This document shows positions 1 through 9,152 of a stretch of DNA of 64,000 nucleotides, piece by piece. The translations under genes were made by a program, and so were the position numbers. Location of the stretch: assembly GCF_900103695.1 (NCBI RefSeq), contig NZ_FNHF01000007.1:113045-177044 (forward strand), written 5' to 3'. Source of the DNA: Sediminibacillus halophilus. GTDB taxonomy: Bacteria; Bacillota; Bacilli; Bacillales; Amphibacillaceae. The stretch's first letter is position 1, and each line of letters begins with the position of its first letter. Below the pieces are notes generated by a model. The model ran no database searches. It was not told the origin of the DNA and worked only from the letters and a program-made list of their open reading frames with translations.

Positions 1-1
1 G

Positions 2-1174
2 GCGTATAAAGAAGGGAAGCAGCTTGATCAGACTCAAGAGGATTCAGAAGCCAAGTTGAGCTGGTTCCGGGAAATATTGGAATGGCAAAATGAAACACAT
101 GATGCAGAAGAATTCATGGAGTCGTTGAAAGTCGATTTGTTTTCCGATATGGTGTATGTTTTTACACCGAAAGGAGATGTCATTGAGCTTCCGTCTGGTT
201 CTGTACCGCTGGATTTTGCCTATAAAATCCATACCGAGGTCGGCAACCAAACAATCGGCGCCAAAGTGAACGGAAAAATGGAGCCGCTTGACTACCGCCT
301 TCATACCGGGGATATCGTCGAGGTAATGACCTCTAAGCACTCCTATGGACCTTCACAGGACTGGCTTAGTATTACACAGACATCACAGGCGAAAAACAAG
401 ATCAAACAATTCTTCAAAAAACAACGCCGTGATGAAAATGTAGTCAAAGGAAAAGAATTGGTTGAAAAAGAAGTGAAAGCAGCAGGCTTCGAGCCAAAAG
501 ATATTTTAACTGCTGAGAATATTGAAAAGATTGCAGAGAAATTCAACTTCAGCAATGAAGACGATATGTATGCGGCTGTAGGATACCAGGGAATCACCGC
601 TGCACAAATCGCCACGCGTCTGACGGAGAAACAGAAAAAACAGAACTTGAAAACGCAGGATTTAGCTGAAACGTTGGAAGGCGTAGCGAAAACAGATGTA
701 AAACCAGGACAAGGTCGAAAAAGAGATTCTGGTGTCCGGGTGGCAGGTGTCGACAATCTGCTAGTCCGGTTGTCTAAATGTTGTAATCCTGTTCCGGGCG
801 ACGATATTGTCGGTTACATCACAAAAGGCCGTGGTGTTTCCGTTCATCGAAGTGACTGCCCGAACATACAGACAGAGGAAGCTAAGGACCGAATATTAGA
901 AGTTGATTGGGAAAACAATGATGCATTGTCAAAGCAGTATCATGTAGATTTAGAAATATCTGGGTTCGATCGTCGGGGATTACTGAACGAAGTCCTGCAA
1001 GCTGTCAATGAAACGAAAACGAATATCATTGGAGTCAATGGTAAATCAGATCGCAATAAGATGGCCCTTATTCATATTACCATCTTGATTCATAATATCA
1101 GTCACCTCCGAAAGATAGTAGACAGACTGAAGCAAATAAAAGATGTTTACACGGTAACAAGAATGCTGCAGTAA
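2..1174 (+). CDS. relA: RelA/SpoT bifunctional (p)ppGpp synthetase/hydrolase, C-terminal half (5' end outside window)
   Basis: The reading frame is open from base 2 without a start, so the N-terminal hydrolase and synthetase domains lie upstream of the window. About 390 codons remain, roughly half of a normal ~735-residue Rel. Visible in order: the TGS domain (begins near VYVFTPKGD), a helical stretch, the conserved cysteine-rich segment (SKCCNPVPGD, then HRSDCPN) and a C-terminal ACT domain ending at the stop. In the family, this half senses stalled ribosomes and controls the switch between making and degrading (p)ppGpp. dtd follows 14 bases later, the usual Bacillaceae arrangement. Confidence 0.97.
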   Translation, partial: AYKEGKQLDQTQEDSEAKLSWFREILEWQNETHDAEEFMESLKVDLFSDMVYVFTPKGDVIELPSGSVPLDFAYKIHTEVGNQTIGAKVNGKMEPLDYRLHTGDIVEVMTSKHSYGPSQDWLSITQTSQAKNKIKQFFKKQRRDENVVKGKELVEKEVKAAGFEPKDILTAENIEKIAEKFNFSNEDDMYAAVGYQGITAAQIATRLTEKQKKQNLKTQDLAETLEGVAKTDVKPGQGRKRDSGVRVAGVDNLLVRLSKCCNPVPGDDIVGYITKGRGVSVHRSDCPNIQTEEAKDRILEVDWENNDALSKQYHVDLEISGFDRRGLLNEVLQAVNETKTNIIGVNGKSDRNKMALIHITILIHNISHLRKIVDRLKQIKDVYTVTRMLQ

Positions 1175-1188
1175 GGAGTGCTTGAAAG

Positions 1189-1635
1189 GTGAAAGCTGTC
1201 ATTCAACGAGCAAAACAAGCCGGAGTTACGGTAGAGGATAGAACGGTGGGCAAAATAGAATCCGGGTTGGTTGTCTTACTGGGTGTCGGGCATGAGGATA
1301 CAACAGAAGATGCCAAATATTTGGCGAATAAAATCGCATCACTCCGGATTTTTGAAGATGATCAGGGTAAGATGAATTTGTCCTTAAAAGAAATAGGAGG
1401 TAGTGTGCTTTCTATTTCTCAATTCACTTTGTACGCGGATACCAGGAAGGGACGGCGACCAAACTTCATGGACGCGGCAAAACCGGGCCCTGCTAAGCAA
1501 CTGTATGAGGCATTCAATCAATATATAGAGGACTCCGGCATTAACGTTGAAACCGGAACATTTGGGGCAGATATGCAGGTCCATCTAACAAACGATGGCC
1601 CTGTAACCTTGCTATTGGACAGCTCGGATCGCTGA
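1189..1635 (+). CDS. dtd: D-aminoacyl-tRNA deacylase
   Basis: This 148-residue protein hydrolyses D-amino acids wrongly attached to tRNA. Both family signatures are present: [10 protein letters not shown] in the middle and [11 protein letters not shown] near the end, which form the cross-subunit active site of the dimer. The start is a GTG preceded by AAGGAG; the length matches the family (145-150 residues). It sits directly after relA, as in B. subtilis (yrvI), and is probably co-transcribed with it. Confidence 0.97.
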   Translation: MKAVIQRAKQAGVTVEDRTVGKIESGLVVLLGVGHEDTTEDAKYLANKIASLRIFEDDQGKMNLSLKEIGGSVLSISQFTLYADTRKGRRPNFMDAAKPGPAKQLYEAFNQYIEDSGINVETGTFGADMQVHLTNDGPVTLLLDSSDR

Positions 1636-1833
1636 TAAAGTGATATAACGGTTTCCGTGAAAACGTACATGATTTGAATCCACTTTTGATTACTGAACAA
1701 CGCTCTTCAGGGTGGCATAGTCGTCGATTGACTTGGGCATACTTAGGATAGAAAACGGAGCACCATTCATTATCTACTGTGTTTCGCTTGGCTAGTCGTT
1801 AGGAAATCCAATCAATAAGGAGGACTACAGTCG

Positions 1834-2010
1834 ATGCGGTACGACCAAAAGCAATCGGATATGCAGTCAGCAGGACCGAGTATTTTTGGAGCAGACTTTC
1901 ACCGCTTTATGGAAATTGAAGGGCAGTTGAACAGGATTGAAATTGCTGAAGATCTTGGTATCTCACTTGGAGATGTAAAAAAACTGAAAGAAAAATTGAA
2001 CCGCGCTTGA
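1834..2010 (+). CDS. Small helix-turn-helix-like protein, YrzK-like
   Basis: An ATG with an AAGGAGGA ribosome site 8-9 bases upstream opens a 58-codon frame. The C-terminal half (EIAEDLGISLGDVKKLKEKL) reads as a sigma-factor-region-4-like helix-turn-helix. B. subtilis has the small gene yrzK in the same place before hisS; I assign the likeness from position and general character, not from an alignment. Function is unknown. Its TGA stop lies inside the -35 box of the hisS promoter, so the two units abut. In B. subtilis an amidase gene (yrvJ) also lies in this interval; it is absent here. Confidence 0.65.
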   Translation: MRYDQKQSDMQSAGPSIFGADFHRFMEIEGQLNRIEIAEDLGISLGDVKKLKEKLNRA

Positions 2011-2035
2011 CAAGAGAAGCGGCAAACATTATGAT
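2007..2035 (+). promoter_or_regulatory. SigA-type promoter of the hisS-aspS unit
   Basis: TTGACA (2007-2012) is followed after exactly 17 bases by TATGAT (2030-2035). It lies just upstream of the T-box leader, so transcription would start near 2042. The -35 box overlaps the stop codon of the preceding small gene. Confidence 0.75.
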
Positions 2036-2070
2036 TATAAACAATTCTTAATATCGACCGAACAACCATG

Positions 2071-2312
2071 GAAGGGAAAAGTAGGCAGAAGTACACATGA
2101 ACAGAGAGGAAGTGCCACAGGTTGAGAGCACTTCTCCATGATGATCTGTTGAAAGACGTCCCGGAGGTTTTGTATTGAAGGTAGTAAATACAAACGTTTT
2201 GCAGGCGTTAACTGTGAAAGTGGGAGTTGTGAGGACAGCTTCAACCAGGGTGGCAACGCGGGTAAACTCTCGTCCCTTTTTTCATAAAGGGACGAGAGTT
2301 TATTTTTTTATT
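2071..2312 (+). promoter_or_regulatory. T-box leader of hisS-aspS
   Basis: The T-box proper is AGGGTGGCAACGCGGG (2247-2262), followed by a strong terminator hairpin (arms within 2264-2301) and a T run. Stem I is recognisable: AGTA at 2080-2083, AGAGAGG, a GGTTGAGAG loop and a returning helix CTGTT paired with GGCAG. The 3' side of the specifier loop reads GAAAGACG, enclosed below by GGGA/TCCC. The codon that fits best is GAC (2155-2157), an Asp codon followed by a purine. The leader should let transcription through when the matching tRNA is uncharged. T-box identity is certain; the specifier choice is inference. Confidence 0.93.
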
Positions 2313-2425
2313 TTAGGGAACATCGAATTCGGTCATGCATTATACAGGGTATCCAAAAAGTCTGAAAGTCGTATTAAGATAGGTAACTGAAATCTACATA
2401 ACCATAAGAAACAGGGGGTTTGAAA

Positions 2426-3706
2426 ATGAATATCAAGGCACCTAGGGGCACACAGGACCTTTTACCGGAAACGACCGGTAACTGGCAATATATTGAACAG
2501 AAGTTGACTGATTTATGCAGACGATTTAACTATAAAGAAATACGCACTCCTGTGTTTGAACACACCGAATTATTCCAGCGTGGAGTGGGAGACAGTACGG
2601 ATATTGTACAAAAGGAGATGTATACCTTCCAAGACAGGGGCGGCAGAAGTTTGACCTTGCGGCCTGAAGGAACTGCGTCGGCAGTGCGGGCTTTTGTCGA
2701 ACATAAGTTATATGGACTCGCCAATCAGCCGGTCAAGCTGTTTTATTTCGGACCGATGTTCCGTTATGAGCGACCACAACAAGGACGAATGAGACAATTT
2801 GTTCAATTCGGCATTGAGGCTTTGGGAAGTGCAGACCCGGCAGTGGATGCGGAAGTGCTTGCGTTGGCTATGAGCGCCTATCAAGAATTGGGACTCCGAT
2901 CTTTAAAACTTGTACTCAACAGCTTAGGTGATGCAGAAAGCCGTAACAATCACAGGGAAGCACTAGTTGAGCATTTTTCTCCACATAAAGAGGAGTTATG
3001 TGCAGATTGCCAAGTCCGGCTGGAACAAAATCCTCTCCGGATTCTGGATTGTAAAAAGGATAAAGACCACCCAGCAATGGCAACAGCCCCTTCGATCCTG
3101 ACTTATTTAAATGAAGAATCGGAACAATATTTTGCACAAGTAAGGAACCATCTTGATAACATGGGCATTGATTATGTCATCGATCCTAATCTTGTTCGGG
3201 GTCTCGATTACTATAACCATACCGCTTTCGAAATTATGAGCAATGCCGAAGGGTTTGGCGCTATTACCACTTTATCGGGAGGGGGGCGCTATAACGGACT
3301 TGTCGAAGAACTTGGCGGCCCTGAAACTCCTGGTATCGGGTTTGCAATGAGCCTGGAAAGACTTTTGATGGCTTTAGAAGCCGAAGGAATTGAATTGCCG
3401 GTGGCCGATGGACTCGATTGCTTTTTTGTATCTCTCGGGGACCAAGCTGAAAAGGCAGCAGTCCGTTATACTTATGAATTAAGAAAAGCTGGCGTTCAGG
3501 TAGATAAGGACTACCAGCAACGGAAGTTCAAAGCCCAATTCAAAGCTGCTGATCGCTCGAAAGCGAAGTATGTAGTAATCCTTGGGGAAGAAGAATTGCA
3601 AAATAATACAGCTACGGTGCGAAACATGAATACCGGGGAGCAGGAAGATGTTTCGCTTCAGCAACTGGTTGCTTATATGAAGAAAGAGTTGGAAGGAGAA
3701 AATTAA
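2426..3706 (+). CDS. hisS: Histidyl-tRNA synthetase
   Basis: This class II synthetase charges tRNA-His. The 426-residue product has the normal length. Motif 2 ([14 protein letters not shown]), the histidine-binding signature [12 protein letters not shown] and motif 3 ([12 protein letters not shown]) are all present, with the anticodon-binding domain at the C-terminus. I chose the ATG at 2426, 7 bases after AGGGGGT, over an in-frame TTG two codons earlier. aspS starts one base after the stop, so the two are one operon under the upstream T-box. Confidence 0.98.
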   Translation: MNIKAPRGTQDLLPETTGNWQYIEQKLTDLCRRFNYKEIRTPVFEHTELFQRGVGDSTDIVQKEMYTFQDRGGRSLTLRPEGTASAVRAFVEHKLYGLANQPVKLFYFGPMFRYERPQQGRMRQFVQFGIEALGSADPAVDAEVLALAMSAYQELGLRSLKLVLNSLGDAESRNNHREALVEHFSPHKEELCADCQVRLEQNPLRILDCKKDKDHPAMATAPSILTYLNEESEQYFAQVRNHLDNMGIDYVIDPNLVRGLDYYNHTAFEIMSNAEGFGAITTLSGGGRYNGLVEELGGPETPGIGFAMSLERLLMALEAEGIELPVADGLDCFFVSLGDQAEKAAVRYTYELRKAGVQVDKDYQQRKFKAQFKAADRSKAKYVVILGEEELQNNTATVRNMNTGEQEDVSLQQLVAYMKKELEGEN

Positions 3707-3707
3707 T

Positions 3708-5486
3708 ATGGCAGAATCAAGACAGATGGCAGGCAGACTTTCAAGAGAATCGGTCGGTGAGCAAGTGAATTTAAAAGGGTGGGTTCAGAAACGCCGCGAT
3801 TTGGGTGGTTTGATTTTTATTGATCTAAGAGACCGCTCCGGAATTGTTCAAGTGGTTTTCAATCCAGACATTTCTCGGGAAGCACTTACCGTCGCTGAAC
3901 GGGTTAGAAGTGAGTATGTTGTAGAAATCCAAGGAACGGTGGTCGAAAGAGACAGTGCTACTGTCAATGAAAAAATGGCCACTGGAGAAATTGAAATATC
4001 GGTAGCAAGTATTTCAATATTGAATACATCAAAAACGCCTCCATTCCAAATCGAAGGGGAAACGGAGGTCTCCGAAGATTTGCGGTTGAAGTATCGGTAT
4101 ATCGACTTAAGAAGAGAACCGATGCAAAACACGTTTAAGTTGCGGCATCAAGCAACCCAAGCGATTCGAAATTTTTTAAATGAAGAAGATTACTTAGAAA
4201 TGGAAACTCCCATGCTGACAAAAAGCACGCCGGAAGGGGCACGTGATTATTTAGTTCCAAGCAGGGTGCATCCCGGTCACTTTTATGCACTTCCGCAGTC
4301 ACCCCAATTATTTAAACAACTGCTAATGGTTTCCGGATTCGAAAAGTATTATCAATTTGCCCGCTGTTTCCGTGACGAGGACTTACGGGCGGATCGGCAA
4401 CCGGAATTCACCCAAATCGATATTGAAACTTCTTTCATGTCGAGCGAAGAAATCATGGCGATGTCTGAGCGAATGATGAAAAGAGTAATGAAGCAAGTAA
4501 AAGCTTTGGATATTGAGACACCTTTCCCGCGAATGAGCTATGATGAAGCAATGGAAAGGTTCGGTTCAGACAAACCTGATACAAGATTTTCGATGGAACT
4601 AGTCAATGTTTCCGAAGTAGTAAAAGGATCTGGATTTAAAGTGTTCAGCAGTGCTGTCGAGGATGGGGGGAAAGTCAGCGCTATTAATGTAAAAGGCGCA
4701 GCGTCAGATTACTCTAGGAAAGACATCGACCAGCTGGCAGAATTCGTTAAGATTTATGGGGCTAAAGGTCTTGCCTGGTTGAAAACAGAAGGAACCGAAT
4801 TAAAAGGTCCTATCGCTAAATTTTTGACAGAGCAGGAAGCGGAGAATATAAAGCAGGTGTTGGATGCAGAAGAGGGCGATCTATTGCTATTTGTGGCAGA
4901 TAAAGTGTCAGTGGTACATGAAAGCCTTGGCGCCCTTCGTTTGAAGCTGGGGAAAGAACGGAAGTTGATTGATGAATCATTATTTCATTTCCTTTGGGTA
5001 ACGGATTGGCCACTGTTAGAATATGACGAAGAACAAGGTCGTTATTTTGCTGCACATCATCCTTTCACTATGCCTGTTCAACAGGATATTGGCAAGCTGG
5101 ATACCCATCCGCAGGAAGTAAAAGCGGAAGCCTATGATCTTGTTCTTAATGGTTATGAATTGGGCGGCGGCTCTTTACGTATTTATCAGCGGGAAATGCA
5201 AAATAAAATGTTTGAGGTATTGGGATTTTCTCAGGAAGAGGCAGAGGAGCAGTTCGGATTTCTGCTTGATGCGTTGGAGCATGGAGCACCCCCACATGGG
5301 GGCATCGCCCTGGGTTTCGACCGTTTTATCATGCTGCTAGCCGGCAGAACCAATTTGCGGGACACGATCTTGTTTCCTAAAACAGCTTCCGCATCTGACT
5401 TGCTTACTGAAGCTCCGGGCGGCGTTAGCCAAGCTCAGCTGGATGAATTGAATTTGAAACGGAAAGAACCGGGACGAAAATCCTGA
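3708..5486 (+). CDS. aspS: Aspartyl-tRNA synthetase
   Basis: A bacterial-type class II AspRS of 592 residues. It has an N-terminal OB-fold that reads the anticodon, the catalytic core with [20 protein letters not shown] (motif 2), the GAD insertion domain, and motif 3 ([13 protein letters not shown]) near the end. It overlaps the hisS ribosome-site region and has its own AAGGAGAA site. It charges tRNA-Asp, which fits the Asp-like specifier of the upstream T-box. Confidence 0.98.
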   Translation: MAESRQMAGRLSRESVGEQVNLKGWVQKRRDLGGLIFIDLRDRSGIVQVVFNPDISREALTVAERVRSEYVVEIQGTVVERDSATVNEKMATGEIEISVASISILNTSKTPPFQIEGETEVSEDLRLKYRYIDLRREPMQNTFKLRHQATQAIRNFLNEEDYLEMETPMLTKSTPEGARDYLVPSRVHPGHFYALPQSPQLFKQLLMVSGFEKYYQFARCFRDEDLRADRQPEFTQIDIETSFMSSEEIMAMSERMMKRVMKQVKALDIETPFPRMSYDEAMERFGSDKPDTRFSMELVNVSEVVKGSGFKVFSSAVEDGGKVSAINVKGAASDYSRKDIDQLAEFVKIYGAKGLAWLKTEGTELKGPIAKFLTEQEAENIKQVLDAEEGDLLLFVADKVSVVHESLGALRLKLGKERKLIDESLFHFLWVTDWPLLEYDEEQGRYFAAHHPFTMPVQQDIGKLDTHPQEVKAEAYDLVLNGYELGGGSLRIYQREMQNKMFEVLGFSQEEAEEQFGFLLDALEHGAPPHGGIALGFDRFIMLLAGRTNLRDTILFPKTASASDLLTEAPGGVSQAQLDELNLKRKEPGRKS

Positions 5487-5534
5487 TATTGCAAACATGT
5501 AACAATTGTTATGGAAACGTCATGAGTAAGCTTC

Positions 5535-5563
5535 TTGAAAGCCGGATATTTCTGTGCTATTAT
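5535..5563 (+). promoter_or_regulatory. Extended -10 promoter of 6S RNA
   Basis: TTGAAA (5535-5540), a 17-base spacer and TATTAT (5558-5563) preceded by TGC, an extended -10. It lies immediately upstream of the 6S RNA, giving a start near 5570. Confidence 0.7.
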
Positions 5564-5569
5564 TTGAGT

Positions 5570-5800
5570 ATAACTTAAGCGGCACTCCTTTGGGAGGCCA
5601 ACTATCAATCCTGATGTGTTCGTCTCATCCAATACGTTTTGACCGAACATTTAGTTGAACGGGAGCCTGCGGTTTCTATGCGGCGTGCAAGCCTCATTGG
5701 AATCTCTGATGAGAGGAAGCATAAAACATAGAACAGGGCACCCACCTGCCGAGAGCGGGTTCAAAACTATCAAGGGGACGGCACGATCGGGATTGATACG
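5570..5800 (+). ncRNA. ssrS: 6S RNA (BsrA/SsrS type)
   Basis: 6S RNA binds the SigA RNA polymerase holoenzyme and mimics an open promoter. The interval lies downstream of aspS, where B. subtilis carries its 6S-1 gene. The closing helix pairs TCAATCCTGAT (from 5605) with ATCGGGATTGA (ending 5796), leaving a ~190-base rod with a central purine-rich/bulged region containing the 6S-like stretch GGGAGCCTGCGGTTTC. The promoter predicts a start about 35 bases before the closing helix, with a small hairpin (CTCC/GGAG) in that extension, so a 5'-processed precursor is likely. Ends are approximate. Confidence 0.82.
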
Positions 5801-5810
5801 TACATAATAA

Positions 5811-5846
5811 AAACCTTAAGGATGCAGATATCCTTAAGGTTTTTTT
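5811..5846. terminator. Bidirectional terminator between 6S RNA and the rsfA-like gene
   Basis: Perfect arms AACCTTAAGGA/TCCTTAAGGTT around a short loop, with a T run after it on the plus strand and an A run before it that serves the minus strand. Confidence 0.9.
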
Positions 5847-5869
5847 GTGTTTATTATCTTCGTAACTGG

Positions 5870-6541
5870 TTATCTAGCCATATGTTCTAAATTCCCGTTC
5901 TTGTCCATCTTGAAAGCAGAAGCAGATAGACTTTCCTGATCATCGAAGACCACCATCTTACGGGCTCGATCCATGATTTGGATCAGCACTTGGTAATCTT
6001 CCTGGATTGCCTGCAGCTGTTCTTTTGTGTCTCCCAGTTGTTTCTTAAGCCGGTGGTTTTCTTCTTTAAGAGATTCATTATCATCTGTTAAGGTCTTAAC
6101 ATCCAATTGGGACTTCCTCGAGTCATGATAACCTTGTTTTAATGAAGCTAAATAGTCAATTACCGTGTCCAGATTAATAGAGGATTCATCTTCTGCTACT
6201 TGAACAGGTAAATGGAATTGTTCATTTACGGTTTCCTTAACTTCTTCTACCGGACCAGACAAAAAGGCTGGGGCTGGTTTGTGTGCAGTTTTCTGTTGTT
6301 TGGCAAGTGCACGTTTCTTCTCTTTTCGTTGTCGTTTTGCGATATCTACTGCCTGCTCATATTTCTTCCTTACCTCAGCATTCCAGCGGAATCCACAAGC
6401 AGCCGAGGTTCTATTCAATTTATCCCCGACTTCTTCAAAAGCATTCAATTGGGTGCTGCCTTCTCTGATATGTCTTAATACGGTTTCGGCTAACAGCAAG
6501 TCATCTTCATGTGACCAGGCGTCTTGTCTAACTTTAACCAA
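5870..6541 (-). CDS. RsfA-family transcriptional regulator
   Basis: The N-terminal ~65 residues form the Myb/SANT-like domain of the RsfA family (VRQDAWSHEDDLLLAETVL, then RTSAACGFRWNAEVRKKY). This is followed by a basic linker, an acidic stretch and a predicted coiled coil (ENHRLKKQLGDTKEQL). B. subtilis RsfA is made in the forespore and modulates SigF-dependent genes; some genomes carry several paralogues, so it may be an RsfA-like paralogue rather than the orthologue. I chose the TTG at 6541 (MVKVRQDAW), which has GAAGGAG at a good distance; the GTG three codons earlier lies on top of that site. Confidence 0.88.
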   Translation of the reverse strand: MVKVRQDAWSHEDDLLLAETVLRHIREGSTQLNAFEEVGDKLNRTSAACGFRWNAEVRKKYEQAVDIAKRQRKEKKRALAKQQKTAHKPAPAFLSGPVEEVKETVNEQFHLPVQVAEDESSINLDTVIDYLASLKQGYHDSRKSQLDVKTLTDDNESLKEENHRLKKQLGDTKEQLQAIQEDYQVLIQIMDRARKMVVFDDQESLSASAFKMDKNGNLEHMAR

Positions 6542-6550
6542 AGTATTCAC

Positions 6551-7019
6551 TCCTTCAATAAGTTCATAGAAATAGTTTGTAATTTTTATATCTATCTTTG
6601 CCGTTTCTATTGTTTTTATACGCGGGAATGTAATACTTTGTCTTTTTTATTCTGAAAACATAAGTGTTTTTTACATAAAGCTGCTGTGCCATCGGATATC
6701 TCTCGTTGCTTTAATCCTTTTAACAGTTGAAACAAATTGCGATACAGGAAGGAAAAACTCGCTTTCCAGACACTTTTACAAGATTGGTTTCTCGTAACTG
6801 CTTCGGCAGAACACATCACGTTTCGTGAGCACGGATTCAGCCAGGGCGCTCATGAATTAAATCTTTTATCCTTAACGGAAAGACGCAGACCCAGTAGCCG
6901 GTGTCTCTGACACGAATTGTTCTCGCAATAGTACAGTTATTTTGCCTGCGCTGTAGTGCTTACAGAAAGCGTAGTGGACTTCCATAGTATAATGAACACA
7001 AAAAAATAGAAGATAGAGT
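6551..7019. other. Intergenic region with a decayed repeat fragment
   Basis: No gene is supported here. The stretch around 6796-6845 (CTGCTTCGGCAGAACACATC, then a GAGCACGGATTCAG motif) resembles one module of the composite repeat seen intact at 39.8 kb, at roughly three-quarters identity by eye. Around 6940-6985 there is a second weak match. It looks like an old, eroded copy. It separates the rsfA-like gene from rarA, both on the minus strand. Confidence 0.45.
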
Positions 7020-8309
7020 CTATTTTTGTTTTTTGAAATCTTGTAATTTCCTGTAGATCTCCGCCATTCTTCGTTCCTCTCCAGCCTCTACGGGATGATA
7101 ATACTGTCTGTCTTTTAATTTTTCTGGAAGATAGTCTTGATTAACCCAGCCGCCGAAAGAACCGACAGGATAATTGTGCGGGTATAAGTACCCTTCATGG
7201 CCCAAATCTTTTGCTCCTTTATAATGGGTATCACGCAAATGGAGAGGGATATCCCCGACTTTTCCTTTTCGAATATCATTTATTGCCATATCAAGGGCTT
7301 TGTAGGCGGAGTTGGATTTCGTAGACAGACACATATCGACGACAGCGACCGATAAAGGAATCCTGGCCTCAGGCATGCCAAGACGTTCACTTGCTTCCAC
7401 TGCCGCTAGAACACGACTGCCGATGTCTTTGCTTGCCAATCCAATGTCTTCATAAGCAATCACAAGCAGACGTCGATTGACGGCAGTCAAATCTCCGCTT
7501 TCCAGTAAATGCGCTAAATAATATAAACCGGCATTTACATCACTGCCACGAATACTTTTTTGCAGACTTGATAATAAATTATAAAAATTAGATCCTTTTT
7601 TATCGCCGAACACACCAGCCTTATCAATAAATTCTTCCACTGTTTTTTCTTCCAGCACGATTTCTTCCTCTTGTTTACCGGAAGCATAGACAACTGCTTC
7701 CAGTACATTTAAGGCTTTCCTTGCATCTCCGTTGGTCCCTTCCACAATCCGCTGAATTACTTTCTCGTCAGCAGTGATAGGGAGATTCCCGAAGCCTCTA
7801 TCTTCATCAGCCAAAGCGTTACGAAGCAGCATCTCTATATCTTTGCTGTCAAGCCTCTCCAGTTGCTTGATCTGTCCGCATCTGCTTCTAATAGCGGGAT
7901 TGACATCGTGATACGGATTTTCAGTAGTGGCACCGATCAAGATAATTAACCCTTTTTCCACATGTGGGAGCAAGTAATCTTGCTGTGCTTTGTTAAAACG
8001 ATGGATCTCATCGAGAAAAAGGATGGTGTTTCCTTCCATTTTCGCTTTCTCGACAACGATTTCTACATCCTTTTTTCCGGCAGTAGTTGCATTCAAGGTG
8101 GTAAATGGCATGTTTACAGTACCGGCTATCGCATGCGCGATGGCCGTTTTGCCGATACCTGGTTCTCCGTATAGAAGCAACGATGGTACGTAACCGTTCA
8201 TCAGCATCTGGTAAAGCTTTGTCTGTTTTCCGATCACATTTTCCTGTCCGACGACCTCATCGATTGTTTTTGGACGCATCCGGTAAGCCAATGGTTCTTT
8301 GCTTCTCAT
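7020..8309 (-). CDS. rarA: Replication-associated recombination protein A (MgsA/RarA AAA+ ATPase)
   Basis: A 429-residue clamp-loader-like AAA+ ATPase that acts at stalled replication forks. Walker A is GEPGIGKT (residues 48-55), Walker B LFLDEIHR (98-105), and sensor 1 IGATTENPYHDVN. The C-terminal RarA-specific tetramerisation domain ends with YLYPHNYPVGSFGGWVNQDYLP, a family hallmark. Neighbour order rarA/cymR (divergent) is as in B. subtilis yrvN/yrzC. Confidence 0.97.
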   Translation of the reverse strand: MRSKEPLAYRMRPKTIDEVVGQENVIGKQTKLYQMLMNGYVPSLLLYGEPGIGKTAIAHAIAGTVNMPFTTLNATTAGKKDVEIVVEKAKMEGNTILFLDEIHRFNKAQQDYLLPHVEKGLIILIGATTENPYHDVNPAIRSRCGQIKQLERLDSKDIEMLLRNALADEDRGFGNLPITADEKVIQRIVEGTNGDARKALNVLEAVVYASGKQEEEIVLEEKTVEEFIDKAGVFGDKKGSNFYNLLSSLQKSIRGSDVNAGLYYLAHLLESGDLTAVNRRLLVIAYEDIGLASKDIGSRVLAAVEASERLGMPEARIPLSVAVVDMCLSTKSNSAYKALDMAINDIRKGKVGDIPLHLRDTHYKGAKDLGHEGYLYPHNYPVGSFGGWVNQDYLPEKLKDRQYYHPVEAGEERRMAEIYRKLQDFKKQK

Positions 8310-8426
8310 TACTATTCCCCCTGTATAATGAAGAGTCCAATGATCGTTCTTGAGTATATAGCTTGACGTAACTTTAGAATGTCTATAAAATAACTATTTT
8401 CAAGCGTAATGATAACCTTGATAAAA

Positions 8427-8455
8427 TGCAAGAAACTTGCAATTCATGCTATAAT
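8427..8455 (+). promoter_or_regulatory. Promoter of the cymR unit with an overlapping palindrome
   Basis: TGCTATAAT (extended -10, TATAAT at 8450-8455) is preceded by the perfect palindrome TGCAAG-AAA-CTTGCA (8427-8441), which occupies the spacer and -35 position. No good -35 hexamer is visible. The palindrome therefore looks like an operator for an unknown DNA-binding protein. Confidence 0.6.
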
Positions 8456-8461
8456 AGCTTT

Positions 8462-8715
8462 TGGCTACAAGAACAATTATAACAAGGAGTTAAAGAGTTG
8501 GATGACAAGAAAGTCTCAATCTCTTTATAAGAAAAACGTTTAGATATATCGAGACACCAGTGTCATTTAGGTGTTTCCCAATAGAAACTGACGAATCAGC
8601 GGTTATGAAGGCGAAGTTATCACAAGCTTGATGTATCAAAAAGCGGAGTCAAGCAAAACTAAAGCCGAAAGAAGTGTTCCGCTGTTAGAGAGTTATGCAT
8701 GAAGAGGTGAGGGGA
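8462..8715 (+). other. Long 5' leader of cymR with a possible 10-codon leader ORF
   Basis: About 250 bases separate the predicted start from cymR. An AAGGAG site is followed by a TTG-initiated 10-codon frame (8498-8530; LDDKKVSISL). Further down, GACACC/GGTGTT and AGCGGA (from 8642)/TCCGCT (to 8683) can form stems, the latter just before the cymR ribosome site. There is no T-run terminator and no riboswitch class I recognise. The leader may simply be long. Confidence 0.4.
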
Positions 8716-9135
8716 ATGAAAATCTCAACCAAGGGCCGGTATGGTTTGACCATAATGATAGAGTTGGCAAAAAACTATGGCAACGGTCCGGTATCATTGA
8801 AGACGATCGCAAAGGAAAACGAACTGTCAGAACATTACTTAGAACAATTGGCAGCCCCTTTGCGGAATGCTTGTTTGGTAAAGAGTGTACGGGGAGCTTA
8901 TGGAGGTTATATTCTGGCTAAACAGCCGAGCGAGATTACTGCTGGTGATATCATTCGAGTATTAGAGGGACCTATCACTCCTGTAGAAGGGATAGAGAAT
9001 GAAGAACCTGCTAAACAGGCCTTGTGGATGCGTGTCAGGGACGCTGTAAAAAATGTGCTGGATACGACAACCCTTGATGATTTGTGTAAACACGGTGATG
9101 ATGATAGCCAGGAAGCCTACATGTTTTATATTTGA
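8716..9135 (+). CDS. cymR: Rrf2-family cysteine metabolism repressor CymR
   Basis: An Rrf2-type winged helix-turn-helix protein of 139 residues, starting MKISTKGRYGLTIMIELAK and matching B. subtilis CymR closely in order and length. CymR acts with CysK to repress cystine uptake and cysteine synthesis genes. The ATG at 8716 follows GAGGTGAGGGG; an in-frame ATG 7 codons earlier lacks a site. It lacks the three cysteines of IscR-type [2Fe-2S] proteins. Followed 17 bases later by the cysteine desulfurase. Confidence 0.95.
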   Translation: MKISTKGRYGLTIMIELAKNYGNGPVSLKTIAKENELSEHYLEQLAAPLRNACLVKSVRGAYGGYILAKQPSEITAGDIIRVLEGPITPVEGIENEEPAKQALWMRVRDAVKNVLDTTTLDDLCKHGDDDSQEAYMFYI

Positions 9136-9152
9136 AAGAAGGGAGGATGAAA

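Noticed and set aside
2175..2390. 71-codon frame inside the hisS leader
   Set aside because: It runs through the T-box and terminator, which explain the sequence better.
5134..5340. Frame inside aspS and many other antisense or shifted frames longer than 60 codons
   Set aside because: All lie within strongly supported genes and lack their own signals.
8498..8530. 10-codon TTG frame in the cymR leader as a real peptide gene
   Set aside because: Kept only as a possibility; it has no cysteine or other codon run that would point to attenuation.
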